From positions 1 to 64,000 of the forward strand of contig DATKML010000005.1 of the NCBI GenBank assembly GCA_035541875.1: a stretch of DNA of 64,000 nucleotides. Reading direction: 5' to 3'. How positions within the stretch are numbered: position 1 is the stretch's first letter; each line of letters starts with the position of its first letter. A program made the translations under genes and the position numbers. Under the pieces are notes generated by a model, which saw only the letters and a program-made list of their open reading frames with translations, ran no database searches and was not told the DNA's origin. Positions 1 through 8,388 of this stretch are shown here, piece by piece. This DNA comes from JAJPHI01 sp035541875. Lineage in GTDB: Bacteria; Desulfobacterota; Binatia; Binatales; Binataceae.

Positions 1-143
1 GCTTCGATTTTCTCCCAGATTTCGATTGGGGTATCGGCGGTATAGCAGGTGCGGAAAGCGGCGTAGAGCTTCTCCAGCGGTGCCCGCGCAAAATCGATAA
101 GCTTTACCTGCATCACCGCTTGATTGTTCGCCGCTCCACTCAT
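1..143 (-). CDS. thyX: FAD-dependent thymidylate synthase ThyX (N-terminal fragment)
   Basis: Leftward reading frame cut by the window edge; only the first 47 codons are visible. ThyX methylates dUMP to dTMP using methylenetetrahydrofolate, FAD and NADPH. The visible peptide begins MSGAANNQAVMQVKLIDF and continues with a PLEKLYAAFRTCYT segment and an IWEKIE segment. This matches the usual ThyX opening (VKLI..., then P-EKL-AA---CY, then an E-KI helix). The start may be the ATG at 143 or the internal ATG at 113, which would give a start MQVKLI closer to the family norm. It is divergent from pyrD. The catalytic RHR motif lies outside the window, so the call rests on N-terminal resemblance only. 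Confidence 0.6.
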   Translation of the reverse strand, partial: MSGAANNQAVMQVKLIDFARAPLEKLYAAFRTCYTADTPIEIWEKIE

Positions 144-274
144 GCACCCAATCTTATTTGATCTGCGGGGGTGTCGGCAGAGATACGAAGGTCGAAATCT
201 TAACAGTCACTTGTTGATGGTCTCGGCGGTTTCAATTGCGCGGCGGATGCGCTGCTGTAAGAGTCGTCCGCAGC

Positions 275-1351
275 ATGTCTGACCTGCTGGGCTCATCTTA
301 TCGGCGGATTCTGCGACCGCTCTTCTTCCGCCTCGACCCCGAGACCAGCCATCGCCTGACCCTCGGGCTCCTCGCACGCCTCCTGCGCTTCAAACCCGCA
401 ATCGATCCGCCGGAGCTGCGCACTGAAGTGTTTGGCCTCTATTTCTCGAATCCGATCGGGCTTTCCGCCGGGATGGATAAAGATGTCCGCGCGCCGCTGG
501 CCTGGAACAGTCTCGGCTTTGGCTTCGCCGAGTTCGGAACCATCACGCCCCGACCTCAGCCGGGCAACGAGAAGCCCCGGATGTGGCGGCTGCCGGCGCA
601 TCGTGCGGTGATTAATCGGCTGGGCTTTCCCGGCGAGGGTCTTGCGATAGTGGCTCCGCGTATCGAGCAGCTGCGCCATCAGCAAATGCGGCTCCGTGTC
701 GGAATCAATGTGGGGCCCAACAAGGACACGCCGCCCGAGAAGGTCGCGGACGACTACGCGACACTGATGGGGCGGGTCGCGCCAATCGCCGATTTCGTTG
801 TAATCAACGTCTCCTCGCCGAACACACCGGGCCTGCGGACGTTCCAGACACCGGAGCGAATTCGCGCGATCGTCGAGGCGATGCGTGCGGTGGCGTCCGT
901 CGCCGCCCGCCCCGTGCCAATCCTGCTCAAGATCGCACCCGACCTCGATTCCACTGCCGTCGAAGAAATCAGTGAGGCAGCACTATCCCTCAAACTCGAT
1001 GGTATCGTCGCGACGAATACCACCCTGCAACGTGACGCGGTCGGCGTGCGTTCAGAGTTGGCCGGAGGCCTCAGCGGCGAGCCGCTCAAAGAATTGGCGC
1101 GCGCGATGATCGCTCGGCTTTATGGGCATCTGCGCGGGCGTATCACGATTATCGGTGTCGGTGGGGTGTCCAGCGCGGAAGATGCGTACGAGCATATCCG
1201 TGCAGGCGCGAATCTGGTCGAGATGTACACCAGCCTGATTTATCACGGGCCCAGCCTCGTTCGCGAAATCAAGCGCGGCCTGATGCGCTTGCTCGCGCGC
1301 GACGGATTCCGCTCTATTAGCGAAGCAGTCGGAAGCGCTCTTCATACGTGA
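275..1351 (+). CDS. pyrD: Dihydroorotate dehydrogenase (quinone), class 2
   Basis: Membrane-associated FMN enzyme that oxidises dihydroorotate to orotate in de novo pyrimidine synthesis, passing electrons to quinone. The protein is 358 residues from the ATG at 275; an in-frame TTG at 236 would add 13 atypical residues. Visible marks are the class 2 N-terminal helices (RILRPLFFRLDPETSH, the quinone/membrane contact region), NPIGLSAGMDKD, GTITPRPQPGNEKPR, the SSPNTPGLR block at about residues 180-188 holding the class 2 catalytic serine, the KIAPDLD and ATNTT substrate/FMN segments, and GVGGVSSAEDAYEHI with GANLVEMYTSLIY near the end. pyrF is also in the window, 29 kb away. The next gene starts 25 bases downstream, so the pair may be co-transcribed. 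Confidence 0.95.
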   Translation: MSDLLGSSYRRILRPLFFRLDPETSHRLTLGLLARLLRFKPAIDPPELRTEVFGLYFSNPIGLSAGMDKDVRAPLAWNSLGFGFAEFGTITPRPQPGNEKPRMWRLPAHRAVINRLGFPGEGLAIVAPRIEQLRHQQMRLRVGINVGPNKDTPPEKVADDYATLMGRVAPIADFVVINVSSPNTPGLRTFQTPERIRAIVEAMRAVASVAARPVPILLKIAPDLDSTAVEEISEAALSLKLDGIVATNTTLQRDAVGVRSELAGGLSGEPLKELARAMIARLYGHLRGRITIIGVGGVSSAEDAYEHIRAGANLVEMYTSLIYHGPSLVREIKRGLMRLLARDGFRSISEAVGSALHT

Positions 1352-1376
1352 GCTCCTGGCTCGAATGGGAGTTGTT

Positions 1377-2210
1377 ATGGCAGATCAAGCGAGTGCGCCG
1401 TATCTCGTCGATGGAGCCTGGTTGCGTGCTCATCAGAACGATCGCGATGTCGTACTGATCGACACACGTCCGCCTGCCGATTACTGGAAGGGCCATCTCG
1501 AAGGCGCGCGCCATTTCGATCCTTTTCCGTTCCATCATAGCGATACCAGCGAAGCCGGCCTGCGCAATTTCAACGATCAGCTTGTCTGGATCTTCTCGAC
1601 TCTCGGGCTGACGGGGAACGAAACGGTTGTTTTTTACGAGGAAAATTCAGGGATGCGCGCGACGCGGGCCGCATGGGCGCTCGAATATATCGGCCATCCG
1701 CAAGTGCGAATCCTCGATAGTGGTCTGAAACTGGTGGACGCCAAGCTCACGACTGCCGCGCCTGCTTTCGTCACGGCAAATTTCCCGGGCAAGCCGCGCG
1801 CCGACGCGATCGCGCCATACACCTATATTGTCGAGCGGCTCGGAAATCCGGGGACGCAGATCTTCGATGTGCGCACGGCCGAGGAATATTTCGGTGAACG
1901 CGTCCGCGCCAAGCATGGCGGCGCAGTTCCCGGCGCGATCCATCGCGAGTGGGTGCAGAATCTAGACGAGCGCGGCGCGTTCAAATCCGCCGCCCAGCTT
2001 CGGCAGGAATTCGAAGGGCTCGGACTCGATCCCGCACGCGAAGTCGTTCCCTACTGCCAAGGCGGCTATCGCTCCGCCAACGCCTATATCGCGCTGCGCA
2101 TCGCAGGCTATACCAACGTACGCAACTATCTTGGCTCATGGGGCGAATGGGGTAATCACGACGACCTACCAATCGAACGGCCGCGTCGGCGGACGCCGCG
2201 GCGAGACTGA
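1377..2210 (+). CDS. Thiosulfate/3-mercaptopyruvate sulfurtransferase (tandem rhodanese)
   Basis: 277-residue protein with two rhodanese domains. The N-terminal domain (about residues 8-130: VVLIDTRPPADYWKGHLEGA) is the usual non-catalytic copy. The C-terminal domain (about 145-270: TQIFDVRTAEEYFG) carries the active-site cysteine at about residue 227 in VPYCQGGYRSA, followed by YLGSWGEWG, typical of SseA/TST proteins. It would transfer sulfane sulfur from thiosulfate or mercaptopyruvate to a thiol or cyanide; the loop CQGGYR does not let me decide the donor. The ATG at 1377 is chosen because a GGGAG motif lies five bases upstream; an in-frame ATG at 1365 lacks one. Its TGA overlaps the ATG of the pcp-like gene (TGATG), implying translational coupling. 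Confidence 0.88.
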   Translation: MADQASAPYLVDGAWLRAHQNDRDVVLIDTRPPADYWKGHLEGARHFDPFPFHHSDTSEAGLRNFNDQLVWIFSTLGLTGNETVVFYEENSGMRATRAAWALEYIGHPQVRILDSGLKLVDAKLTTAAPAFVTANFPGKPRADAIAPYTYIVERLGNPGTQIFDVRTAEEYFGERVRAKHGGAVPGAIHREWVQNLDERGAFKSAAQLRQEFEGLGLDPAREVVPYCQGGYRSANAYIALRIAGYTNVRNYLGSWGEWGNHDDLPIERPRRRTPRRD

Positions 2211-2821
2211 TGAACCGCGTGATTTTGCTGACCGGCTTCGCGCCGTTCGGCGGGGAAAAGACGAATCCCTCGTGGGAGGTCGCCACGGCGCTCGACGGTC
2301 GCGAGTTCGACAGTATCGTAGTTAAGGCGAAACAACTGCCGGTAAACTGTCTCCGCGCCGCCCGGCTTATCGCAGAGGAGATCGAGCGCCTCGACCCTTC
2401 GGTAGTGCTCGGCTTGGGACAGGCCGGCGGACGCCCCGCCCTGTCGCTCGAACAGATCGCGATCAATCTCTACGACCCACGGCGATCGCACGAGAATGAC
2501 GGCGGCCTCGATCGTAAACCGATTGTTGCTGGCGCACCTGATGCTTACTTCTCGCGCTTACCGTTCAAGACGATTTTGCCGGTTCTTCGGCGCAAGGGAA
2601 TTCCCGCCGGACTTTCGCTCAGCGCCGGGATCTACGCCTGTAACGCGGTGATGTATGCGGCATTACACTCCTTGCGTCGACGACCCAAGATACCGGCCGG
2701 ATTCGTCCATCTGCCCTATACCGCGGCCCAAGCGACTCGTCGTGCAACACCTAGCATGTCTCTGGCTACGATGATCGAGGGCATCGAGACGACGTTGAAA
2801 GCGATCGTAAGGCAGAGATAG
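2210..2821 (+). CDS. pcp: Pyroglutamyl-peptidase I (pyrrolidone carboxylate peptidase)
   Basis: Cytosolic cysteine peptidase (family C15) that removes N-terminal pyroglutamate from peptides. The 203-residue length fits the family. The opening LLTGFAPFGGEKTNPSWE is characteristic. All three catalytic positions are present and correctly spaced: Glu81 in LSLEQIAIN, Cys144 in SAGIYACNAV, and His167 in GFVHLPY. The GLGQAGGR segment precedes the Glu region. The gene starts inside the stop codon of the rhodanese gene, so the two are probably translated together; no functional link between them is obvious. An AT-rich gene-free region follows. Confidence 0.93.
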   Translation: MNRVILLTGFAPFGGEKTNPSWEVATALDGREFDSIVVKAKQLPVNCLRAARLIAEEIERLDPSVVLGLGQAGGRPALSLEQIAINLYDPRRSHENDGGLDRKPIVAGAPDAYFSRLPFKTILPVLRRKGIPAGLSLSAGIYACNAVMYAALHSLRRRPKIPAGFVHLPYTAAQATRRATPSMSLATMIEGIETTLKAIVRQR

Positions 2822-3136
2822 CAAGAAGCTAGAGCGAAATCATGTTCGCTTTGAAAAGAGAAGCATACCACCATCGGCAGCAAAATGAGTTGCTAATGAG
2901 GATTCAGCGTAGCATAGAGCAGTAAAAAGTTGCGTACTGTCTGTTGCAGACTTACAACTTCTCTAACAGCTCGTTAATACTTCTTTTAGGCTAATTTTAT
3001 CTTATTTCTACATCCCCCTTCTACAATAGCCAGAAAGCACTTCGATGCAGCTCGGGCATGACTGATGCTTCTACTACCCAACGTCACGTTGAGGTGGCTA
3101 AGACAAGCAAACGGGAGCGCAAGAGGAGTTTTCGAA
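2822..3136. other. AT-rich intergenic region upstream of the HTH gene
   Basis: About 315 bases without a credible gene, clearly more AT-rich than the surrounding coding DNA, notably 2960-3020 with several T runs. It presumably holds the promoter and leader of the small HTH gene starting at 3137. Weak -35/-10 look-alikes are present (for example TTGCGT at 2930 with TACAAC 17 bases later), but none is good enough to call. The direct-repeat-like GTTGCGTACTGTCTGTTGCAG at about 2929-2949 contains two TTGC copies that could be part of an operator. I see no hairpin terminator for pcp here. Confidence 0.5.
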
Positions 3137-3352
3137 ATGTCTTCTATCATGACGCTGGAAGAAGTAGCTGGCTATCTTCGGGTTCATCCTTCTACGGTTT
3201 ATCGTATGGTCAAAAATCATTCGATCCCTGCCTTCAAGATTGGCAGTGACTGGCGTTTCAACCGGGAATCGATCGACGTATGGCGTGTGAGAGCCGAAAA
3301 GGGGCCGACGGTTGAAGGCGTCGGTGATGCCGCCGTTGCTCTCGCGGAATAA
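3137..3352 (+). CDS. Excisionase-family helix-turn-helix DNA-binding protein
   Basis: Small 71-residue MerR/Xis-type DNA-binding protein. It opens MSSIMTLEEVAGYLRVHPST, continues VYRMVKNHSIPAFKIGSDWRF and ends its domain with the NRESIDVW helix. This is the winged HTH layout of the helix-turn-helix DNA-binding, excisionase family: LTLEEVA, turn, recognition helix at about residues 15-27, then the basic wing around KIGSDWRF. AGGAG at 3124-3128 sits eight bases before the ATG at 3137, which decides the start against a longer frame beginning at 3065. No integrase or phage gene is adjacent, so it is more likely a chromosomal transcription regulator of the BldC-like kind than a true excisionase. 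A strong terminator follows directly. Its targets cannot be told from the sequence. Confidence 0.85.
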   Translation: MSSIMTLEEVAGYLRVHPSTVYRMVKNHSIPAFKIGSDWRFNRESIDVWRVRAEKGPTVEGVGDAAVALAE

Positions 3353-3363
3353 GCAATCCGGAT

Positions 3364-3410
3364 GTCAGGTGAGGGCATAACCGGGGGGCATCCCTCACCT
3401 GACTTTACTT
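3364..3410. terminator. Hairpin terminator between convergent genes
   Basis: A perfect 12-base inverted repeat, GTCAGGTGAGGG at 3364-3375 and CCCTCACCTGAC at 3392-3403, with a 16-base loop, followed by TTTACTTCTTT. It lies 11 bases after the HTH gene and 30 bases before the end of the convergent VOC gene. It is a good intrinsic terminator for the rightward gene and could also end leftward transcription, although the T tract is clearer on the plus strand. Confidence 0.85.
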
Positions 3411-3433
3411 CTTTGATCCGCGCGATCAGTTGC

Positions 3434-4321
3434 CTAGCGCGGCTCGTTCGGGATCGCGCGATCGGTGAAGCCGATCACCATCCCGAAGGCTTGGTCGGCG
3501 CCTAGAGTCAATGTGCCCGAGGCGTCGCTTTCCGGACGCAAATTCTTCGAACGCAGGAAGTCCCCAGCCTTTTTAAGATCGCGCGTCTTGAAGACTAGCG
3601 CGTGAATTCCTTCGCCATTCTTCTCCATATCTCGAGCTTCGGCCGAGTCAGTCGCCAGAGGTTGCGCCAACTCGACGATCGAATCTTCGCCGATAGCCAC
3701 GAAGGCACTGCGCTTACGCCCAGCAGTCTCGGTTTCGTGCAACAGTTTGCCGTTCAGCACATCGACGTAGAGCTTCTTGGCGGAGGGCAGGTCGCGCACA
3801 ACGAGCGTCATGTGCGAAGAGCACTCGATTCCCAGCGGATGCTCATTGCGCCAGTAGGCGCTCGACCATTCGGGCTTCAGTCGCGGGTCGGGCGTGAAGT
3901 CACCCGGCAGCGCGAATTCGAGTTGGCCGGGCGTTTCACGCGGATGGGTCCAGACCGCCGTCGCCTTGATGGGCGGCTTGATCTGTTTGCCGACGATATC
4001 GAACAACCGGAAATTATTCTTATCGAGCCGATCGGAGATATCCGCGACGTCATCGACGTACCAGGCGATCGAGTGGAAGTGCTGGCCGAAGCGATCATGA
4101 AACTTTTTCACCGACTGGTTGCGCAGGTTCTCCACTTTGGCCGGCGACATCGGCTCCATGACCACGTCGCCAATCGCGATCAACGACGCATCGCGGCCCG
4201 CCAGTTTCTCGTACCCGTGATAAAACCGGTTCACGGCGAAAATCTCGTCGTACCACTTGTCGACTGCCGTGAGATCATCAACAACGTGTGTGAGATGAAA
4301 TAGCTTGCCAATTTTGAACAT
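3434..4321 (-). CDS. VOC superfamily protein with two glyoxalase-like domains
   Basis: 295-residue protein built of two vicinal oxygen chelate units. The first (about residues 1-150) opens FKIGKLFHLTHVVDDLTAVDKWY and has HFHSIAWYVDDV; the second (about 160-290) has SSHMTLVVRDLPSAKKLYVDVL and EGIHALVFKTRDLKKAGDFL. The family includes extradiol dioxygenases, glyoxalase I, epimerases and resistance proteins. Candidate metal ligands are the histidines in LTHVV, HSIAW and SSHMTL, but I cannot assign a substrate. The start at 4321 is supported by AGGAG about six bases upstream on the minus strand; a longer frame to 4447 would overlap the divergent ATPase gene. It is convergent with the HTH gene and divergent from the ATPase gene. 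Confidence 0.8.
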   Translation of the reverse strand: MFKIGKLFHLTHVVDDLTAVDKWYDEIFAVNRFYHGYEKLAGRDASLIAIGDVVMEPMSPAKVENLRNQSVKKFHDRFGQHFHSIAWYVDDVADISDRLDKNNFRLFDIVGKQIKPPIKATAVWTHPRETPGQLEFALPGDFTPDPRLKPEWSSAYWRNEHPLGIECSSHMTLVVRDLPSAKKLYVDVLNGKLLHETETAGRKRSAFVAIGEDSIVELAQPLATDSAEARDMEKNGEGIHALVFKTRDLKKAGDFLRSKNLRPESDASGTLTLGADQAFGMVIGFTDRAIPNEPR

Positions 4322-4446
4322 CGCGGTTCTCCTCTCGGGCGTCCTCTTCGTGCACACTTCATAAGGCAATTGTTGTCTCAGAGGCAAACCAAAGAATTGT
4401 GCCCGCACGTCCGGAGCCCTGTGAGATTGCATAGCGACAAGCGCCA

Positions 4447-7146
4447 ATGGTGATTCATCAGCTATCGGTCGACGAAGCGATAGCTAGCGTCGGCAGCAAA
4501 AGTACGGGCCTGAGCACCGATCAGGCAGCCGAACGGCTGCGTGAATATGGGCCCAATCGTATCGCCGAGATCGCGGCCGAGTCGTCGCTACTGCGCCTAC
4601 TCAAGGAGTTCATCCACTTTTTCGCGCTGATTCTTTGGATCGCCGCAGGCTTCGCCTTTCTCGCCGAGTGGATGGCACCCGGTCAAGGGATGGCCAAGAT
4701 CGGAATCGCGATCGTGGTCGTGATCCTCGTCAGCGGGGTCTTTTCCTTCTGGCAGGAGAGACGCGTTGAACGGACGCTGGCCGCGCTGCGCAAGCTGCTC
4801 CCGCAGAGCGTGAAAGTGATGCGCGACGGGTCGGTCGCGATGCTCGCCGCGGAAGCGCTGGTACCCGGCGATATCGTTCTCTTCGGACAGGGAGACAACA
4901 TTCCCGCGGATTGCCGGCTTGTCGAGGCCTTTGGCGTGCGAGTGAATAACGCGACGGTCACAGGAGAGTCGGCGGCGCAGGCACGCAACGCTGAACCGTC
5001 CTCGATGGCTCAGATGCTCCACGCCGAGAACGTGCTGCTCGCGGGCACATCGGTGGTAGCGGGCGAAGCGACGGCGGTCGTGTTTGCCACGGGCTCGCAT
5101 AGCGAGTTTGGCCGGATCGCACTACTCACCCAAACCGAGCGTGAAACGGAATCGCCCCTGCGTACACAGGTCGCGCATCTCAGCCGCCTGATCGGCGTAA
5201 TGTCGGTCATTATCGGAATCGCCTTCTTCTTCGTGAGCCGCGTGATCGGCATTCCCTTCTGGGACGGCTTCATCTTCGCGATCGGGATAATCGTCGCGAT
5301 GGTGCCGGAGGGACTATTGCCGACGCTCACTCTGGCGCTGGTGCTGGCGACGCAGCGGATGGCGAAACGCAATGTATTGATTCGCTACTTGCCGGCGGTT
5401 GAGACGCTCGGTTCCGCCACCGTGATTTGCACCGACAAGACCGGCACGCTCACGCAAAACATCATGACGGTGCGGCGCATCTTTCTCGGCAACGGCAGTG
5501 TTCTGACATCGAGCGATCATTTCGATGAGGCCGTGCTCAGCCAGTATCGCGAGCTTTTTATGATCGCGCGCCTTTGCCACGACCTAAAGGAAGGCCTCGA
5601 TAACGGCCGCAAGGTGTGGCTCGGCGATGCGATGGAAATCGGGCTGGTCGATCTAGCCGAGCGAGCGATTCCCGAACTGCCTACATGCCGGAAGGTCGAC
5701 GAGATACCATTCGATACGAATCGGATGCGCCTCTCCGTTGTCTACGCGATGCCTGAAGGAACGTCTCTCTACTGTAAGGGTGCTCCCGAAAAGGTCTTGG
5801 CCATCTGCAACCGGATTCTTATCGACGGCTCAGTCGCCTCGTTACGACCCGAACAGCGTGCCGGAATTCGCCACGCGCAAGACGCGATGGCGCAGCAGGG
5901 ATTACGCGTCATCGCCCTCGCCTATAGGCCGATGGAGCAGGAACACGGCGCGCCGGAAAACGAGCTGATCTTTGCCGGTCTGATGGGCCTCGAAGACCCG
6001 CCGCGACCTGAAGTCGCAGAGGCGTTGCAGAAATGCCGGGATGCCGGTGTGAAGGTAATCATGATTACCGGGGACCATCCCATAACGGCCTCCTCACTGG
6101 CACGAGAGATTGGACTCGTTGAATCGGATAACCCGAGAGTCGTAACGGGCGATCAACTGGCTGCCTTGAGCAACACGCAACTGCGGTTGCTTCTCGACGC
6201 CCCCGAGATAATCTTCGCGCGCGTCGGCCCCGATCAGAAGTTGCGAATCGTGGAAGCGCTGAAGCAGAAGGGCCAGATCGTCGCGGTGACAGGCGATGGC
6301 GTTAACGACGCGCCCGCGTTGAAGAGTGCTCACATCGGTATCGCGATGGGCGTCAGCGGTACTGACGTGGCGAAGGCTTCCGCCGACATGATCCTGCTGG
6401 ACGATAATTTTGCGAGTATCGTCAACGCGATCGAAGAGGGGCGCGCCGTCTACAGCAATATTCGCCGTTTTCTGACTTATATTTTGGCGCACAACGTTCC
6501 GGAGCTGATTCCTTATCTGGCTTTCTCGCTGTTCCGTATTCCACTCGCACTGACACCGCTGCAGATTCTCTCAATCGACATGGGCACCGACTCGCTGACC
6601 GCACTGGGACTAGGGGTCGAGCGGCCGGCACCCGAGGTGATGCGGCGTCCACCGCGCGCACCGGAACAGCGATTGATCGATTGGCCCCTCGCATTGCACG
6701 CATATCTTTTTCTCGGCCTAATCGAGGCAGCGATTGCGATGGGGGCGTTCTTCTTCGTACTACGTCACGCGGGATGGCATTACGGCAAAGCGATCGCAGC
6801 GAGCAACCATAACTATATGCGCGCCACCACAGCGTGCTTCAGTGCGATCGTCGTACTGCAAATCGTGAATGTTTTTATCTGCCGGAGTGCGACGCGATCT
6901 ATCGTGACAACAGGAATCATGGGCAATTCGCTGATCTGGGGCGGCGTGTTACTGGAGGTCCTGCTGGTGCTCGCGATCGATTACACACCATGGGGTAATC
7001 AAATTTTTGGCACGGTCCCTATAACCGCGCAGGTATGGCTTTTCGTGCTTCCTCTTGCTGTCGCGATGCTATTCGCGGAAGAGATCCGCAAAGCGATAGC
7101 GCGATCGCGCCGGAAAGACGCTTCTCAAAACCATCGATTCTGCTAA
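4447..7146 (+). CDS. P-type cation-transporting ATPase (P-II class, Na+/K+-ATPase-like)
   Basis: 899-residue ion pump. Order: N-terminal cation ATPase domain (about 5-70), M1-M2, actuator domain with TVTGES at about 177, M3-M4, phosphorylated Asp at about residue 330 in CTDKTGTLTQ, nucleotide domain with YCKGAPE, the ITGDHP and TGDGVNDAP hinge motifs (Asp at about 617), and M5-M10. Membrane motifs decide the subclass. M4 reads MVPEGLLPTL and M6 reads SIDMGTDSLTALGLG, then RRPPR, closer to the P-IIC Na+/K+ pump pattern (PEGLL, IDLGTD) than to Ca2+ pumps (PEGLP). No beta subunit is seen. The transported ion is therefore probably Na+, K+ or H+, but Ca2+ is not excluded. The gene starts divergently from the VOC gene. 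Confidence 0.9.
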   Translation: MVIHQLSVDEAIASVGSKSTGLSTDQAAERLREYGPNRIAEIAAESSLLRLLKEFIHFFALILWIAAGFAFLAEWMAPGQGMAKIGIAIVVVILVSGVFSFWQERRVERTLAALRKLLPQSVKVMRDGSVAMLAAEALVPGDIVLFGQGDNIPADCRLVEAFGVRVNNATVTGESAAQARNAEPSSMAQMLHAENVLLAGTSVVAGEATAVVFATGSHSEFGRIALLTQTERETESPLRTQVAHLSRLIGVMSVIIGIAFFFVSRVIGIPFWDGFIFAIGIIVAMVPEGLLPTLTLALVLATQRMAKRNVLIRYLPAVETLGSATVICTDKTGTLTQNIMTVRRIFLGNGSVLTSSDHFDEAVLSQYRELFMIARLCHDLKEGLDNGRKVWLGDAMEIGLVDLAERAIPELPTCRKVDEIPFDTNRMRLSVVYAMPEGTSLYCKGAPEKVLAICNRILIDGSVASLRPEQRAGIRHAQDAMAQQGLRVIALAYRPMEQEHGAPENELIFAGLMGLEDPPRPEVAEALQKCRDAGVKVIMITGDHPITASSLAREIGLVESDNPRVVTGDQLAALSNTQLRLLLDAPEIIFARVGPDQKLRIVEALKQKGQIVAVTGDGVNDAPALKSAHIGIAMGVSGTDVAKASADMILLDDNFASIVNAIEEGRAVYSNIRRFLTYILAHNVPELIPYLAFSLFRIPLALTPLQILSIDMGTDSLTALGLGVERPAPEVMRRPPRAPEQRLIDWPLALHAYLFLGLIEAAIAMGAFFFVLRHAGWHYGKAIAASNHNYMRATTACFSAIVVLQIVNVFICRSATRSIVTTGIMGNSLIWGGVLLEVLLVLAIDYTPWGNQIFGTVPITAQVWLFVLPLAVAMLFAEEIRKAIARSRRKDASQNHRFC

Positions 7147-7207
7147 ACATCACAAAAATGCTGCGCTGTCGTCTGACATGACGTGGCGGGGTTCGGGGAG
7201 GTTCACG

Positions 7208-8356
7208 ATGGATTTCGGCATCTTCTATGAGATTCAGGTCGCGAGTCCGCTCAAGCATCGTGAGCGCGAATACCAAGCTTTTCACGATGTGATGAATCAG
7301 GTCGTGCGGGCTGAAGAAGTCGGTTTCACGCACTTCTGGACGGTTGAGCATCACTTCCAGGTCGGCTTCGCGCACGCGTCGGCGCCTGAAGTGCTCTATG
7401 GCGCAGTTTCCCAGCGCACCAGCAAGATTCGTATCGGCCATGCAGTCGTGCTGTTGCCCTTCCCTTATAACCATCCGATACGGGTCGCCGAGCGCGTCGC
7501 GACGCTCGATATTCTCAGCAACGGCCGCGTCGAAGTTGGCACCGGACGATCGATCACACAAGTCGAGCTCGGCGGCTTCGGCATACCTTACAGGGAGACC
7601 CGGGCCCGATGGGAAGAGGCCCTCGATATAATCACGACGATTTGGAAAAGCCCCGACGGTACCTTCTCCTACAAGGGCAAATTCTTCGATATCCCCGAGC
7701 GCACGGTCGTGCCGATGCCCGTCCAAAAACCGCATCCGCCGCTCTGGATCGCATGCACCAGCGAAGACACTCATGAACTCGCGGGCAAGCTCGGACTCGG
7801 CCTACTCTCGTTCACGCTATTGGTTACGCCGGAGCGCCTGGGATCGCGCGTGAGCAAGTATCGCGAAGCTCTCAAATCAGCAAAACCCTATGGCGCATTT
7901 GTAAACAATCGGGCGAGTGCCTTCTCGATGACGCATGTGGCCGACACGGACAAACAGGCGCGGGAGGAGGCCGAGCGCGCTTTCATGTCCTACGTGAACA
8001 CGACCCTCGTCGCCAACGCGCCAGTGCTTGAGGCCAAGCGCACCGGGATCGACCCGAAGGAAACCGGGCGACTCAATACCGCCCTGCCCGATCGCTATGA
8101 AGGCCTCGACCCGAGCAAGATTACGATCGACTCGCTGATCGAAAGCGGGATGTGCGTGTGCGGCAGCCCGGATACGGTGATCAAGCAGCTCGAGCGCATT
8201 CAGAAGGAAGCGCAACTCGACCAGTTTCTGGCGATGATGCAGTTCTGGTCGATCCCCCATGAAAAAACGATGCATGCGATCGATCTGTTCGGGAAATACG
8301 TGATTCCGCATTTTCGCGAGAGTGGACCGTCGCAGAACGCCTCGGCCGGAGCGTAA
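7208..8356 (+). CDS. LLM-class flavin-dependent oxidoreductase (luciferase-like)
   Basis: 382-residue TIM-barrel flavoprotein of the bacterial luciferase-like family, using FMNH2 or F420. The N-terminus MDFGIFYEIQVASP, the GFTHFWTVEHHF strand-loop, the RIGHAVVLLPFPYNHPIRVAER segment, DILSNGRVEVGTGRS and the CGSPDTVIKQL segment near the end are standard family markers. The start at 7208 is preceded by GGGGAGG with seven bases of spacing. Members act as monooxygenases on alkanes, sulfonates, aldehydes or aromatic compounds; the substrate here is unknown. It is followed after 32 bases by a beta-propeller-like gene with its own GGAG, so the two are likely one transcript. Confidence 0.88.
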   Translation: MDFGIFYEIQVASPLKHREREYQAFHDVMNQVVRAEEVGFTHFWTVEHHFQVGFAHASAPEVLYGAVSQRTSKIRIGHAVVLLPFPYNHPIRVAERVATLDILSNGRVEVGTGRSITQVELGGFGIPYRETRARWEEALDIITTIWKSPDGTFSYKGKFFDIPERTVVPMPVQKPHPPLWIACTSEDTHELAGKLGLGLLSFTLLVTPERLGSRVSKYREALKSAKPYGAFVNNRASAFSMTHVADTDKQAREEAERAFMSYVNTTLVANAPVLEAKRTGIDPKETGRLNTALPDRYEGLDPSKITIDSLIESGMCVCGSPDTVIKQLERIQKEAQLDQFLAMMQFWSIPHEKTMHAIDLFGKYVIPHFRESGPSQNASAGA

Positions 8357-8388
8357 ACAATCCCAGGAGTCAGCGCGGAGAATCGACG

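Noticed and set aside
3058..3249. 63-codon plus-strand frame overlapping the HTH gene
   Set aside because: It is the out-of-frame shadow of the HTH gene, whose motif and AGGAG site fix the real frame.
3137..3352. Phage or integrative element
   Set aside because: The excisionase-like HTH gene has no integrase, attachment repeats, tRNA or phage genes around it.
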